From: Rana temporaria
Taxonomy: Eukaryota; Chordata; Amphibia; Anura; Ranidae
Length of the DNA: 64,000 nucleotides
Assembly: GCF_905171775.1 (NCBI RefSeq)
Contig: NC_053499.1
Coordinates: 90,375,512 to 90,439,511, forward strand
Direction of reading: 5' to 3'
The notes under the pieces are model-generated. The model made no database searches. It was not told the origin of the DNA and was given only the letters and a program-made list of their open reading frames with translations. Below are positions 55,996-64,000 of the stretch, piece by piece (position 1 is the stretch's first letter; each line of letters begins with the position of its first letter). Both the position numbers and the translations under genes were made by a program.

Positions 55996-56672
55996 GTTTC
56001 TTTTTTTTTATCTTTAATATTTTTATTTTGTATCTTTTTTTTTTCCTTCTTTCCAAAATACAGTGTGTTACAAAAAATCTTCACATCTATATAAATGATG
56101 CGTGGTACATACAGTCAAAAGAACAATTATCGTGCTAATTATGTATAGTATGTTGTTCTATCTCCCCTCCACCCCCCAATCTTCCATCACCCCCCTCCCG
56201 TTCCACCCCCCCCCCCCCAGGCAGCGCCCATGTCATCCTGACCAAAAACAGAGAGAAAAAAAAATAGGAAAAGAAAAAGGAAAGGAAGAAAGAAGAGAAG
56301 CAGTCAAGAATGGGAGAGAAGTCACCCCTTATGCAAATCTGGATTATAGTCGCTTTTTTTTTTTTTTTTTTAAGAGAGGAACCAAGGTCGAATACGGCTT
56401 ATTTTAGTTTTTAGTTGTTTGAAGATTCCTGGCTTCCATGGGTGGGGAAAGTTTCCAATGATACCGATCCTTTTACCTCTACAAAGGGAGGCCTATGCTT
56501 CTCAGCCAAGGTCCCCACACTTTTCCTAGCCTTTTGTGGTTTCCTTGTTTGATAAATGCCACTCTCTCACTCTCTATCAGCCTGTTTATTGTTCCGATTC
56601 AGTTCCTAGCTGATGGAGGGTCATGCGCCTGCCATCGCTGAGCGATTAATTTGCGTGCCTGAAATAGGCCTC

Positions 56673-58670
56673 TCAGCACACCCTCCAGTGTACCCGGGGG
56701 GAGTCTATATCGTCTTCCATATCTCCCAAGAGACAGGTTCTGGCTTCTAGCGCCAAAGAGGTCCCAAAAATGTCGTTTAGCTTATTGATGACCTCTGTCC
56801 AATATCTAAAAAGTTTAGGACATCTCCAGAACATATGGACAAGGTCACCTGTGGCATTACATCTAGGGCATTGATCGCTCGTTTTCCAACCAAGTTGAAA
56901 CATTTTTTTTGGGGTGTAATAGACCCTATGTAGCAAAAAGTGGTGAGACAGTCTCTGTGCCGGGGCGATAGATACTAAAACCCCTCTGCTCGGAATCCTG
57001 TCCCATCTCTCGTGTGTTATTGGTCCCAAGTCTCGTTCCCATTTTTCTCTGCTCCTAAGAATACCCTTTTGGTTTATGGCTCTGTTCCCCCAAATTATTG
57101 TATAATTCTGAAATAAACCCTTTTGTTGAGTTTTTTTGGGCTATTTTATTAAGAACTGGAGTCTGGGCCCTGGTTAGTGGGTGGGATTTAAACTGGGTCT
57201 GGATGGCATGCCTGATCTGAAGGTATTTGAAAAAAGTATTATTTGGGATATAAAATTCTTGTCTTAAGTCTGAAAACGACTTCATAGTATTCCCTTCATA
57301 CAGATGGGCCAATCGTGTGATCCCTGTCTCTCCCAGATATTACATCTCTCCACCCCCTCAACTTCTGGGAGGTTTTTATTGTACCAAATGGGAGCAAATT
57401 CAGATATTCCAGGGTACAATGCCTTTGTTGCCCTCCACACTTTATTGAGTAGGTCTATGGTCGGGCACTTATATGCAAATGAATTTCTCTCCAGGACCTC
57501 TATTAGCGTTCTATGTGGGGCCCCTGCCAACATTATTCTAAGGCAGTCTTTTCTGGGGTCCGAGCTCCCGCAACCAGCAATATGCTGAAGCTGTGACGCC
57601 AAAAAATAAATTCTTGGGTGTGGAACCGCCATCCCTCCCCCCCCGACCGGCAGCTGCATAGTATGCAACCCAATTCTGGCCTGCCCACCTTTCCACATTA
57701 ATTCGCGAAATAGCGTTTCCAGTCTTTTAAACCACACTTGGTTAATCCAGATTGGAGAATTGTGGAGAATGTATAGTATCTGGGGGAGCCAGATCCTTTT
57801 GATTAGGCTGCATCTCCCGGCCGCTGAGAGGGGGAGGCGGCCCCAAATATCTTTTTTTTGCTTCAGCTTAGACAATAGGGGGGCCAAGTTTGTTGCAATG
57901 TATTCGCTGATGCCACGGGTGATCCAAATCCCCAGATATTTAAATGTCGTCAGGATTTTCAATTGGGGCATGTCGGTTGATGTAATATATCGTGCTGTAT
58001 CTATTAGTAGCAAAGCCGACTTGTCCCAATTGATGGTTAATCCAGAGAACCTGCCGAACTCTCTGACCACTGGGGCTAATGAATTATTAACATCCCCAAT
58101 AAAAAAAAGGATGTCGTCTGCGAACAATGATATTCTATCTTCGTCTAAGCCCCTTTTGAATCCCGAAATGTCTTCCTTACATCTAGTTTTTATAGCTAGG
58201 GGTTCCATGGCCAACGCAAATAGAAGTGGGGACAGGGGACAGCCTTGCCTTGTTCCCCTCTCCAACTCAAACAGGTCTGATGTTTCACCATTAATCTTTA
58301 CTTTTGCACAGGGTTTATTATATAGGAGCTTAACCCACCTAGTGAAGGATGGGCCAAACCCAAAGCCTTCTAGTACACGCCATAGGTATGTCCACTCCAG
58401 GCTGTCAAATGCTTTGGCAGCATCTAGAGCCAGCAATGCCCTAGGGCCCTCATTATCAGTGTGAATCTGGATGTTTAAAAAGACCCTTCTTATATTAAGG
58501 CTTGTTGACCTGTTAGGAATAAATCCCGACTGGTCAGGATGGATAAGGCGCTCAATGCACCCTTTTAATCTTGTTGCAAGAACCTTTGCAAGGATTTTTA
58601 CGTCCGTACAGAGTAGCGAAATTGGACGGTATGAAGCGGGGTCAAGTTGATCTTTTCCCTCTTTGTGGAT
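56673..58670 (-). pseudogene. L1 ORF2: reverse transcriptase core and C-terminal region
   Basis: The core carries LALDAAKAFDSLEWTYLWRV, GTRQGCPLSPLLFALAMEPL and the catalytic LFADDILFFIGDV, then GLTINWDKSALL and YLGIWIT. Downstream, in other frames, lie FYIPNNTFFKYLQIRHAI and a zinc-knuckle-like CPRCNATGDLVHMFWRCP. The 384-codon core is open (58436-57282) and joins upstream to 58670 where the hAT MITE begins. Frame changes occur near 57290 and 57040. If intact it would reverse transcribe L1 RNA at the genomic nick. Confidence 0.9.
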
Positions 58671-59256
58671 CAGGCATGTGCAAAAGGGAAAATTTCGTTT
58701 CGTTTAGTTTTAATTCGTTATTTAATTCATTTCGTTAAGTTAGGTTCGTTACATGTGTTCGTTTTCGGAACTCGTTCGTTTTCGACCGAATTTCGAAAAA
58801 TCCGGTCGAATTCGAAAATATTTCGAAAAATCAAATAGTCTCTTTTCGAATATAATTTCGAAATTCGATCGGAATTCGAAAAAAAAAAAAAAAATCGAAT
58901 TCCAAATCGAAAACCCGCGGACGAAATTCGATCGGAATTAAAAAAAATAAAAAAAATAAAATTTTTTTTCGAATTCCAAATCGAAAACCCGAGGACGAAA
59001 TTCGATCGGAATTCGAAAAAAAAAAAAATTCGAATTCCAAATCGAAAACCCGCGGACGAAATTCGATCGGAATTCTAAAAAAAAAAAAATTCGAATTCCG
59101 ATCGAATTTCGTCCGCGGGTTTTCGATTCGGAATCGAAAACGTTCGTTCGGATTCGGTAAATTCATTAATATTGCAATTCGGGAATTCGTATGCATCCGA
59201 ATAATGAAAAATTCGTCCGAATTTCGATTCGGAAAGAAACGAAATGCACATGCCTA
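58671..59256. mobile_element. hAT-type MITE inside L1, 586 bp
   Basis: Starts CAGGCATGTGCA and ends TGCACATGCCTA, with the exact 8-bp duplication TTGTGGAT at 58663-58670 and 59257-59264. The interior holds about four ~62-bp units of AAATTCGATCGGAATTCGAA followed by A runs and CCAAATCGAAAACCCGCGGA. Confidence 0.92.
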
Positions 59257-60505
59257 TTGTGGATTATGATGATTGTTGCCTCCGTCATAGAGGGAGGAAG
59301 GTGTCCTTTGGAGAAAGCCTGGTTCAAAGTGTGCAATAGCTCAGGTAATAGTATGTCTCCATATTGTTTGAAAATTTCTGTTGGGAGCCCATCAGGGCCT
59401 GGTGATCTATGATTGGCCATCTCTGTCACAGCACATCGCAGTTCTTCCAACGTAAGTGGGGATTCTAGTTTTTTTTTCTCATTGTCTAACAAGGTTGGAA
59501 AAGAAAGTCCCTGAAAAAAAGTCTCCATATTATCATTCTCCCCCCTTGATTTATATAGGGTTTTGTAGAATTCGTGGAACGTACATCTTATCCCCCTGCC
59601 TTCTGTTACAATTTCGCTTGTTGGATTTCTAATGGCCCCAATATTAGAAGATGGAGAGTTAGTCTATACCAGTAGCGACAGCACCCGCCCCGCCCTTTCC
59701 CGTTCACCAAATTGGAGTTGCTTTTGGAAAATTTGGCGGTTCGCGGTCTTTCTCCTAATTACCATTTTATAGGCCTGTTGTTTTTCAAGCCATTCCCCTT
59801 GTCTACTTGGGGAGGGGTCTGCTATGTAACGTTGCTCGGCTAACATTGCGGCGTTCCTCGCCTCTTCCTCCCATTGTCTGGATTACCGTTGTAATCTTGC
59901 CACTTTTTGTATTAGCAAGCCCCTTAAATATGCCTTCAGGGAGTCCCAGACCATGTCAGCATCTGCCGTGCCAGTGTTAATCTGAGTGTACTCTCTCAGA
60001 CTGTCCGACAGCTCTTGTGATTTCCCAATCAATTCAAGCCAATAGGGGCTGATTTTCCACTCCTTTGAAGTTGGTCTCTCCTTTTTTCTGATTATTAAAT
60101 CTAATGGTGAGTGGTCTGAGACCCCTCTCGGGCCGTATTCTATTTCCTTCACCCTATTCGTTGAAATTGAATTGCCCAAGGCCAAGTCGATTCTGGAAAG
60201 TGTGTTATAAGAGCTGGAGAAACAAGAATACTGACGGGTAGTTGGATGGTGGACACGCCAGATATCCTTTAACCCCGCCTCCTCCATGAACTGGACCAAA
60301 CGACCTCCATGTTCGTTCTTTGAGTCCAACCTCGGGGGGAATCTATCGTACGTGCTGTCAGGGGCTTCGTTGTAATCTCCCACTGCTATCAGGGGGATAT
60401 CTGGCTTGTCCATCATAAACTCAATTAGTTTCTGTAATACTAAAAAGTTAAAGGGGGGGGGGGGGCATATATATTGGCTAATATATAGGGCTCGTTGTCT
60501 ATTGT
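59257..60505 (-). pseudogene. L1 ORF2: endonuclease C-terminal part and start of RT domain
   Basis: 60505-59883 carries the C-terminal half of an APE-type endonuclease: LIAVGDYNEAPDSTYDRFPP, then LSRIDLALG and GVSDHSPLDLIIR with the catalytic Ser-Asp-His. 59846-59664 is linker. 59528-59265 enters the RT domain with MANHRSPGPDGLPTEIFKQY. A G run of about 12 near 60460 shifts the frame in the NIYAPPP block, and there are other breaks near 59880 and 59660. Confidence 0.85.
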
Positions 60506-60511
60506 TGTCTG

Positions 60512-61215
60512 GAATATGCAGTTCAGTTTTGGGCACCAGTTCTCAAAAAGGATATCGGAGAACTGGAGAAAGTGCAGAGAAGAGCAACCAAACTGATAAG
60601 AGGCATGGAGGAGCTCAGCTATGAGGAAAGATTAGAAGAACTAAATCTATTCACTCTTGAGAAGAGGAGAATTAGGGGGGATATGATCAACATGTACAAA
60701 TATATAAGAGGTCCATACAGTGTACTTGGTGTTGAGTTATTCATTTTACGGTCAACACTGAGGACAAGGGGGCACTCTTTACGTCTAGAGGAAAAGAGAT
60801 TTCACCTCCAAATACGGAAAGGTTTTTTCACAGTAAGAGCTGTGAAAATGTGGAACAGACTCCCTCCAGAGGTGGTTCTGGCCAGCTCAGTAGATTGCTT
60901 TAAGAAAGGCCTGGATTCTTTCCTAAATGTACATAAAATAACTGAGTACTAAGATTTGTAGGTAAAGTTGATCCAGGGTAAATCCGATTGCCTCTCGGGG
61001 GATCAGGAGGAAATTTTTTCCCCTGCTGTAGCAAATTGGATCATGCTCTGCTGGGGTTTTTTGCCTTCCTCTGGATCAACTGTGGGTATGGAGTTGGGTG
61101 TATGGGATTGTATTGTGTTTTTTATTTTGTTTGTTTATTTTTTTGTGGTTGAACTGGATGGACTTGTGTCTTTTTTCAACCTGACTAACTATGTAACTAA
61201 CTATGTAACTATGTA
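60512..61215 (+). mobile_element. CR1-like LINE 3' end, plus strand
   Basis: 5'-truncated copy beginning in the RT C-terminal region: VQRRATKLIRGMEELSYEER near 60570 and MWNRLPPEVVLASSVDCFKK near 60850, open to a TAA near 60952. The 3' tail has GGGGATCAGGAGGAAATTTT and TGAACTGGATGGACTTGTGT, then an AACTATGTAACT microsatellite-like end. It lies inside the L1 endonuclease. A 6-bp ACAATA (minus strand) at both junctions may be a target duplication. Confidence 0.88.
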
Positions 61216-61406
61216 TTGTGCAGGCTAGAAAGATAAAGCGTCCCTGTTCATCTATCCAGCTCTGTTCACAGGAGAATAGTAGTCCCTTGCTTACCAGTGT
61301 ACTAACCCCCCGTGAGTATGAAGAATGTACCGAATGATACCTATACGGAAACTTACGTATACCCAATTGGGTCATACTATCTTTCGTTAAATGAGTCTCT
61401 TGTAGA
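61216..61406 (-). pseudogene. L1 ORF2: N-terminal endonuclease fragment
   Basis: Reads CLQETHLTKDSMTQLGIRKF, with the Glu of the APE-type active site, and then RGVSTLVSKGL and GRFIFLACTI. It ends at the CR1 junction and continues beyond it at about 60505 with the NIYAPPP block. The upstream residues are replaced by the MITE at 61407. Confidence 0.85.
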
Positions 61407-61970
61407 CAATGGGGCTGATTTACCAAGCCTTTACTCCATGACTCATGGAGTAAAAGCAGGAGTAGCAGCCATTTGGCCATTTACTAAAGAAATACGCTGC
61501 TAGTGCAGTGTATTTCCCTAGTTACTAATGTGCTCCGTGCGCCCAGGAGAGGGTGCATTGTGCACCAGTACAGACCTGGCGCACGGCACATTGAAATGTA
61601 AATTGCGGGGGTTTGGGCGGGAGTTTATTAGGGGGGAGGTGGGGGGATGCAGGGGAAGTGAAGTGACATGTGTTTGAATGTGTTTGGCGGGCCGAATTGA
61701 AAGGGAAAGTGTTTTTTGAAAACAGATCCCCGTACGCTTGCACAGTGCGCCTGAACCTCGGGAGGTTCATTTGCATACTGGGCATGCGCAGAGAGAAATT
61801 TTGGCGCTTCCCGTGCGCCTTGTCAGTACGCCGTGAAAATCTTGGTAAATACCAAGCGGCGTACCCGTGAATGCGCTGCGTGACGCGGCGCACGGGAATC
61901 TCCCTGAAGGGGAACTCCGCGCCAAATTTCAAACTTGAAATCGGCGCGGGTCCCCCTCCAGGGCTACATT
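61407..61970. mobile_element. MITE fragment (GGGGCTGATTTACC end)
   Basis: Begins GGGGCTGATTTACCAAGCC directly after L1 sequence. The interior has CpG-rich hairpins (GTGCGCCAGG-type and GCGCGGGTCCCCCTCC). The matching right end is not present, so it appears cut by the palindromic element that follows. Confidence 0.55.
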
Positions 61971-62360
61971 AGGCTCTTAGGCTTGGTCCGGAACGTGAGG
62001 GGTTAAACCCCCAGATCCAAACCAAGCCCTCACCCCAAGCATGCAGTCTGGCCCGGACAGGAATGGGGGCGGGGACGAGCGAGCGCCCCCCCCCCCTCCT
62101 GAGCCGTACCAGACCGCATGCCCTCAACATGGGGGAGTGTGTGCTGTGGGGGAGGGGGGCACTGCCCCCCCACCCCACAGCACTCTTGTCCCCATGTCGA
62201 TAGGGACAAGAGCCTCTTCCCGACAACCCTTGCCATTGGTTGTCGGGGTATGCGGGCGGGGCTAATCGGAATCTGCGAGCTCCCTTTAATAAGGGGGCCC
62301 CCAGATGCCGGCCCCCCACCCTATGTGAATGAGTATGGGGTACATCGTACCTCTACCCAT

Positions 62361-62900
62361 TCACATGGGGGAAATGTAAAGTAAAATAAAACACCACACA
62401 GAATAAAATATTTTATTAATCTGCTCCGGAGCCCCCCCTTTCTTCTTTAGCTCTCTTACAAGGGGGGGTTTCTTCTCTCCCGATCTTCCGCCGGGACCCT
62501 GGGCTTCAGTGATTTCTGCCGGGGGAGGGCGCCATCCCTCGGTCCTCTCCGGAGCCTTCCGCCGGATGCCCCCCACCCCATTTAAGCTCTTTTTCATTAG
62601 GGAGGGGCATCCGGACTTCGGGGTCTTCTGCCGGGGGATGGCGCCTATCCCCCGGTCTTTCCGGTGCCTTCCGCCAGGGTTCCGGTCATCCTGGTCTTCT
62701 GCCGGGGGTGCGCCAACTCCCCGGTCTTTTCTCTGCTCCCTCTTCTGCCTGGCTCCCCCGCGGAGCCAGGGCTTTCTTCCGTCTTCTTTCTTCTCTCTTC
62801 CTTCTTCTGCCTGTCTCCTCCGGGAGCACAGGGCTTGTCTCCGCTGTCTTCTTCCTTCTCTTCCATTGGATGTTGACACAACGAGGTTCCGCGCTGACAT
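62361..62900 (-). CDS. hypothetical basic protein, left arm of the palindromic element
   Basis: A 179-codon open frame starting MSARNLVVSTSNGREGRRQR about 25 bp downstream of the leftward TATATAAG. It is rich in Arg, Lys, Pro and Gly with loose GAPPAEDQ-type repeats and has no recognised domain. The right arm does not keep the same frame open for this length. It is probably fortuitous or non-coding. Confidence 0.2.
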   Translation of the reverse strand: MSARNLVVSTSNGREGRRQRRQALCSRRRQAEEGREKKEDGRKPWLRGGARQKREQRKDRGVGAPPAEDQDDRNPGGRHRKDRGIGAIPRQKTPKSGCPSLMKKSLNGVGGIRRKAPERTEGWRPPPAEITEAQGPGGRSGEKKPPLVRELKKKGGAPEQINKIFYSVWCFILLYISPM

Positions 62901-62915
62901 GCCGTGTCAGCGGCG

Positions 62916-63050
62916 GGCATGGACTTATATAGGGTAATGCCACCATGTGACCTCAACCCATGTGACATCACATTCCCTGGGCATGATGGGAATGTGATGT
63001 CACATGGGTTGAGGTCACATGGAGGCATTGCCCTATATAAGTCCATGCCC
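62916..63050. promoter_or_regulatory. palindromic divergent promoter candidate
   Basis: Arms of about 62 bp carry TATATAAG, ATGTGACCTCAACCCATGTG and TGACATCACATTCCC, mirrored around a loop at 62978-62987. TATA boxes point outward on both strands. The TGACATCA cores resemble sites for bZIP factors. That is resemblance only. Confidence 0.5.
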
Positions 63051-63189
63051 ACTGCTCAGACGGCATTCCAGCGCCGGACCTCGTCGTGTCAACATCGAAT
63101 GGAAGAGAAGGAAGAAGACAGCGGAGACAAGCCCTGTGCTCCGCGGAGGAGACAGGCAGAAGCGGAAGGCATCGCAGAAGCCCCCGGCA

Positions 63190-63650
63190 GAAGACACCGT
63201 AGAAGCCCGGGACCTTCCCCCAAAGGCAGGAGCCTCACTGGTGAAGGGGGTCCCGGTGAATTACGTCGCTGAAGACGGGGGTGGGGTGCCAGTGCACCCC
63301 CCCCCGCAGAAACCGTCATAGAAGCCCGGGACCCTCCCCCAAAGGCAGGAGCCTCACTGGTGAAGGGGGTCCCGGTGAATTACGTCGCTGAAGATGGGGG
63401 TGGGGTGCCAGTGCACCCCCCCCGCAGAAACCGTTGTAGAAGCCTGGGACCCTCCCCCAAAGGCAGGAGCCTCACTGGTGAAGGGGGTCCCGGTGAATTA
63501 CGTCGCTGAAGACGGGGGTGGGGTGCCAGTGCCCCCCCCGCAGAAACCGTCGTAGAAGCCCGGGACCCTCCCCCAAAGGCAGGAGCCTCACTGGTGAAGG
63601 GGGTCCCGGTGAAAGACGGCGAAGCCCGGGGCCTAATGGGGTGGTGGTGG
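63190..63650. repeat. ~118-bp tandem repeat, ~3.8 copies
   Basis: Anchors GGGACCCTCCCCCAAAGGCA near 63208, 63328, 63445 and 63562. Each unit includes GTGAATTACGTCGCTGAAGA and a C run. It is present only in the right arm of the palindromic element and accounts for the length difference between the arms. Confidence 0.95.
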
Positions 63651-64000
63651 GGGGCCCCGGCAGAAGACCCCCGGCAGACTAATAAATTAATTTATTCATG
63701 TGTGGTGTTTTATTTCTTTACACTTTTTTTCCCCAGGTGAATGGGTAGGGGTACGATGTACCCCCATACTCCTTCACATAGGGTGAGGGGCCGGAATCTG
63801 GGGCCACCTTATTAAAGGGGCCTCTCAGTTTCTGATAAGCCCCCCGCCCGCATACCCTGACAACCAACGGCCAGGGTTGTCGGGAAGAGGCTCTTGTCCC
63901 TATCGACATGGGGACAAGAGTGCTTTGGGGTGGGGGGGCAGTGCCCCCCTCCCCCACAGCACACACTCCCCCATGTTGAGGGCATGCGGTCAGGTACGGC

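Larger units (their letters stand above)
55996..61406 (-). mobile_element. L1-type LINE, degraded, minus strand
   Basis: The tail is the T-rich stretch at about 55996-56045 (poly-A on the minus strand). Reading upward there is a 3' region, a CCHC-like knuckle, reverse transcriptase and endonuclease. The 5' part, with ORF1, is missing because a MITE abuts at 61407. Two later insertions break it: a hAT MITE (58671-59256) and a CR1 3' end (60512-61215). Confidence 0.88.
61975..64000. mobile_element. large palindromic element, right end outside the window
   Basis: The two halves are inverse copies. 62104-62400 (for example CCGCATGCCCTCAACATGGG and CGATAGGGACAAGAGCCTCT) is matched inverted by 63690-64000. 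62916-62977 is matched inverted by 62988-63050 around a 10-bp loop. TATATAAG occurs in both orientations flanking the loop (minus 62931-62924, plus 63034-63041), and AATAAA occurs near both outer limits (minus 62417-62412, plus 63681-63686). So the element looks like two divergent mirror-image transcription units. The coding content is uncertain: the frame VNIEWKRRKKTAETSPVL is shared by both arms, but no protein family is recognised. Confidence 0.7.

Noticed and set aside
62041..63321. Several Pro/Gly/Arg-rich frames on both strands of the palindromic element
   Set aside because: High GC and tandem repeats remove stops. Only the mirrored VNIEWKRRKK segment is shared, and it does not extend to the same protein in both arms.

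Overview
The window reads as intergenic DNA from a vertebrate, most likely a ranid-type frog. I infer this from the mix of repeat families (PIF/Harbinger MITEs with GGCCCCGTACACACG-type ends, ZBED-type hAT elements, Tc1, Kolobok, DIRS, CR1, L1 and an LTR element), the long AT microsatellites and the GT-AG introns in the transposon genes. I found no host gene, tRNA, rRNA or CRISPR array. Every protein-like signal I could support belongs to a transposable element, and most copies are damaged.

Layout. 1-5880: a 14-bp minisatellite, an AT microsatellite, unassigned DNA, a 537-bp foldback and a Harbinger-type MITE. 5883-40451: the centrepiece, one PIF/Harbinger transposon (called Harbinger A here) bounded by matching inverted ends and TTA duplications. 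It has been stretched from about 7.2 kb to 34.6 kb by insertions. It carries a MADF-domain gene (minus), a Myb/SANT-like gene (plus) and a HARBI1-type transposase (minus). Nested in it are a MITE (6292-7027), a 15.3-kb hAT (8880-24224, hAT1), a second 6.65-kb autonomous-type hAT (24640-31292, hAT2), a 4-kb two-gene Harbinger (33041-37002, Harbinger B) and a MITE (37266-37953). hAT1 itself contains a hAT-like element, a hAT1-derived 333-bp MITE, a Tc1 transposon, a large trinucleotide-rich tandem array and a second Myb-like gene that runs convergent to its transposase.

40986-48171: a young LTR element with two nearly identical 0.9-kb LTRs, a 4-bp target duplication and a 5.4-kb interior with no recognisable gag, pol or env. 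48563-51084: a run of MITEs (one CGTACACACG type, two near-identical tandem GGGCCAGATTCT copies, one Kolobok type). 51563-54375: a large palindrome, a DIRS-like reverse transcriptase relic and a 31-bp tandem array. 54379-55995: remains of two more Harbinger elements with a MITE inside. 55996-61406: a degraded L1 on the minus strand, itself hit by a hAT MITE and a CR1 3' end. 61407-64000: a truncated MITE and a very large palindromic element whose right end leaves the window.

How the parts work together. The elements are layered insertions, and the order can be read from interrupted exons and target duplications. The hAT1 insertion splits the MADF exon, the hAT2 insertion sits in an intron of the same gene, and Harbinger B sits in the 3' region of the Myb-like gene. 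The most interesting points are the apparent three-gene Harbinger, the apparent two-gene hAT, and the palindromic element at the right edge with mirror-image TATA boxes and polyadenylation signals.
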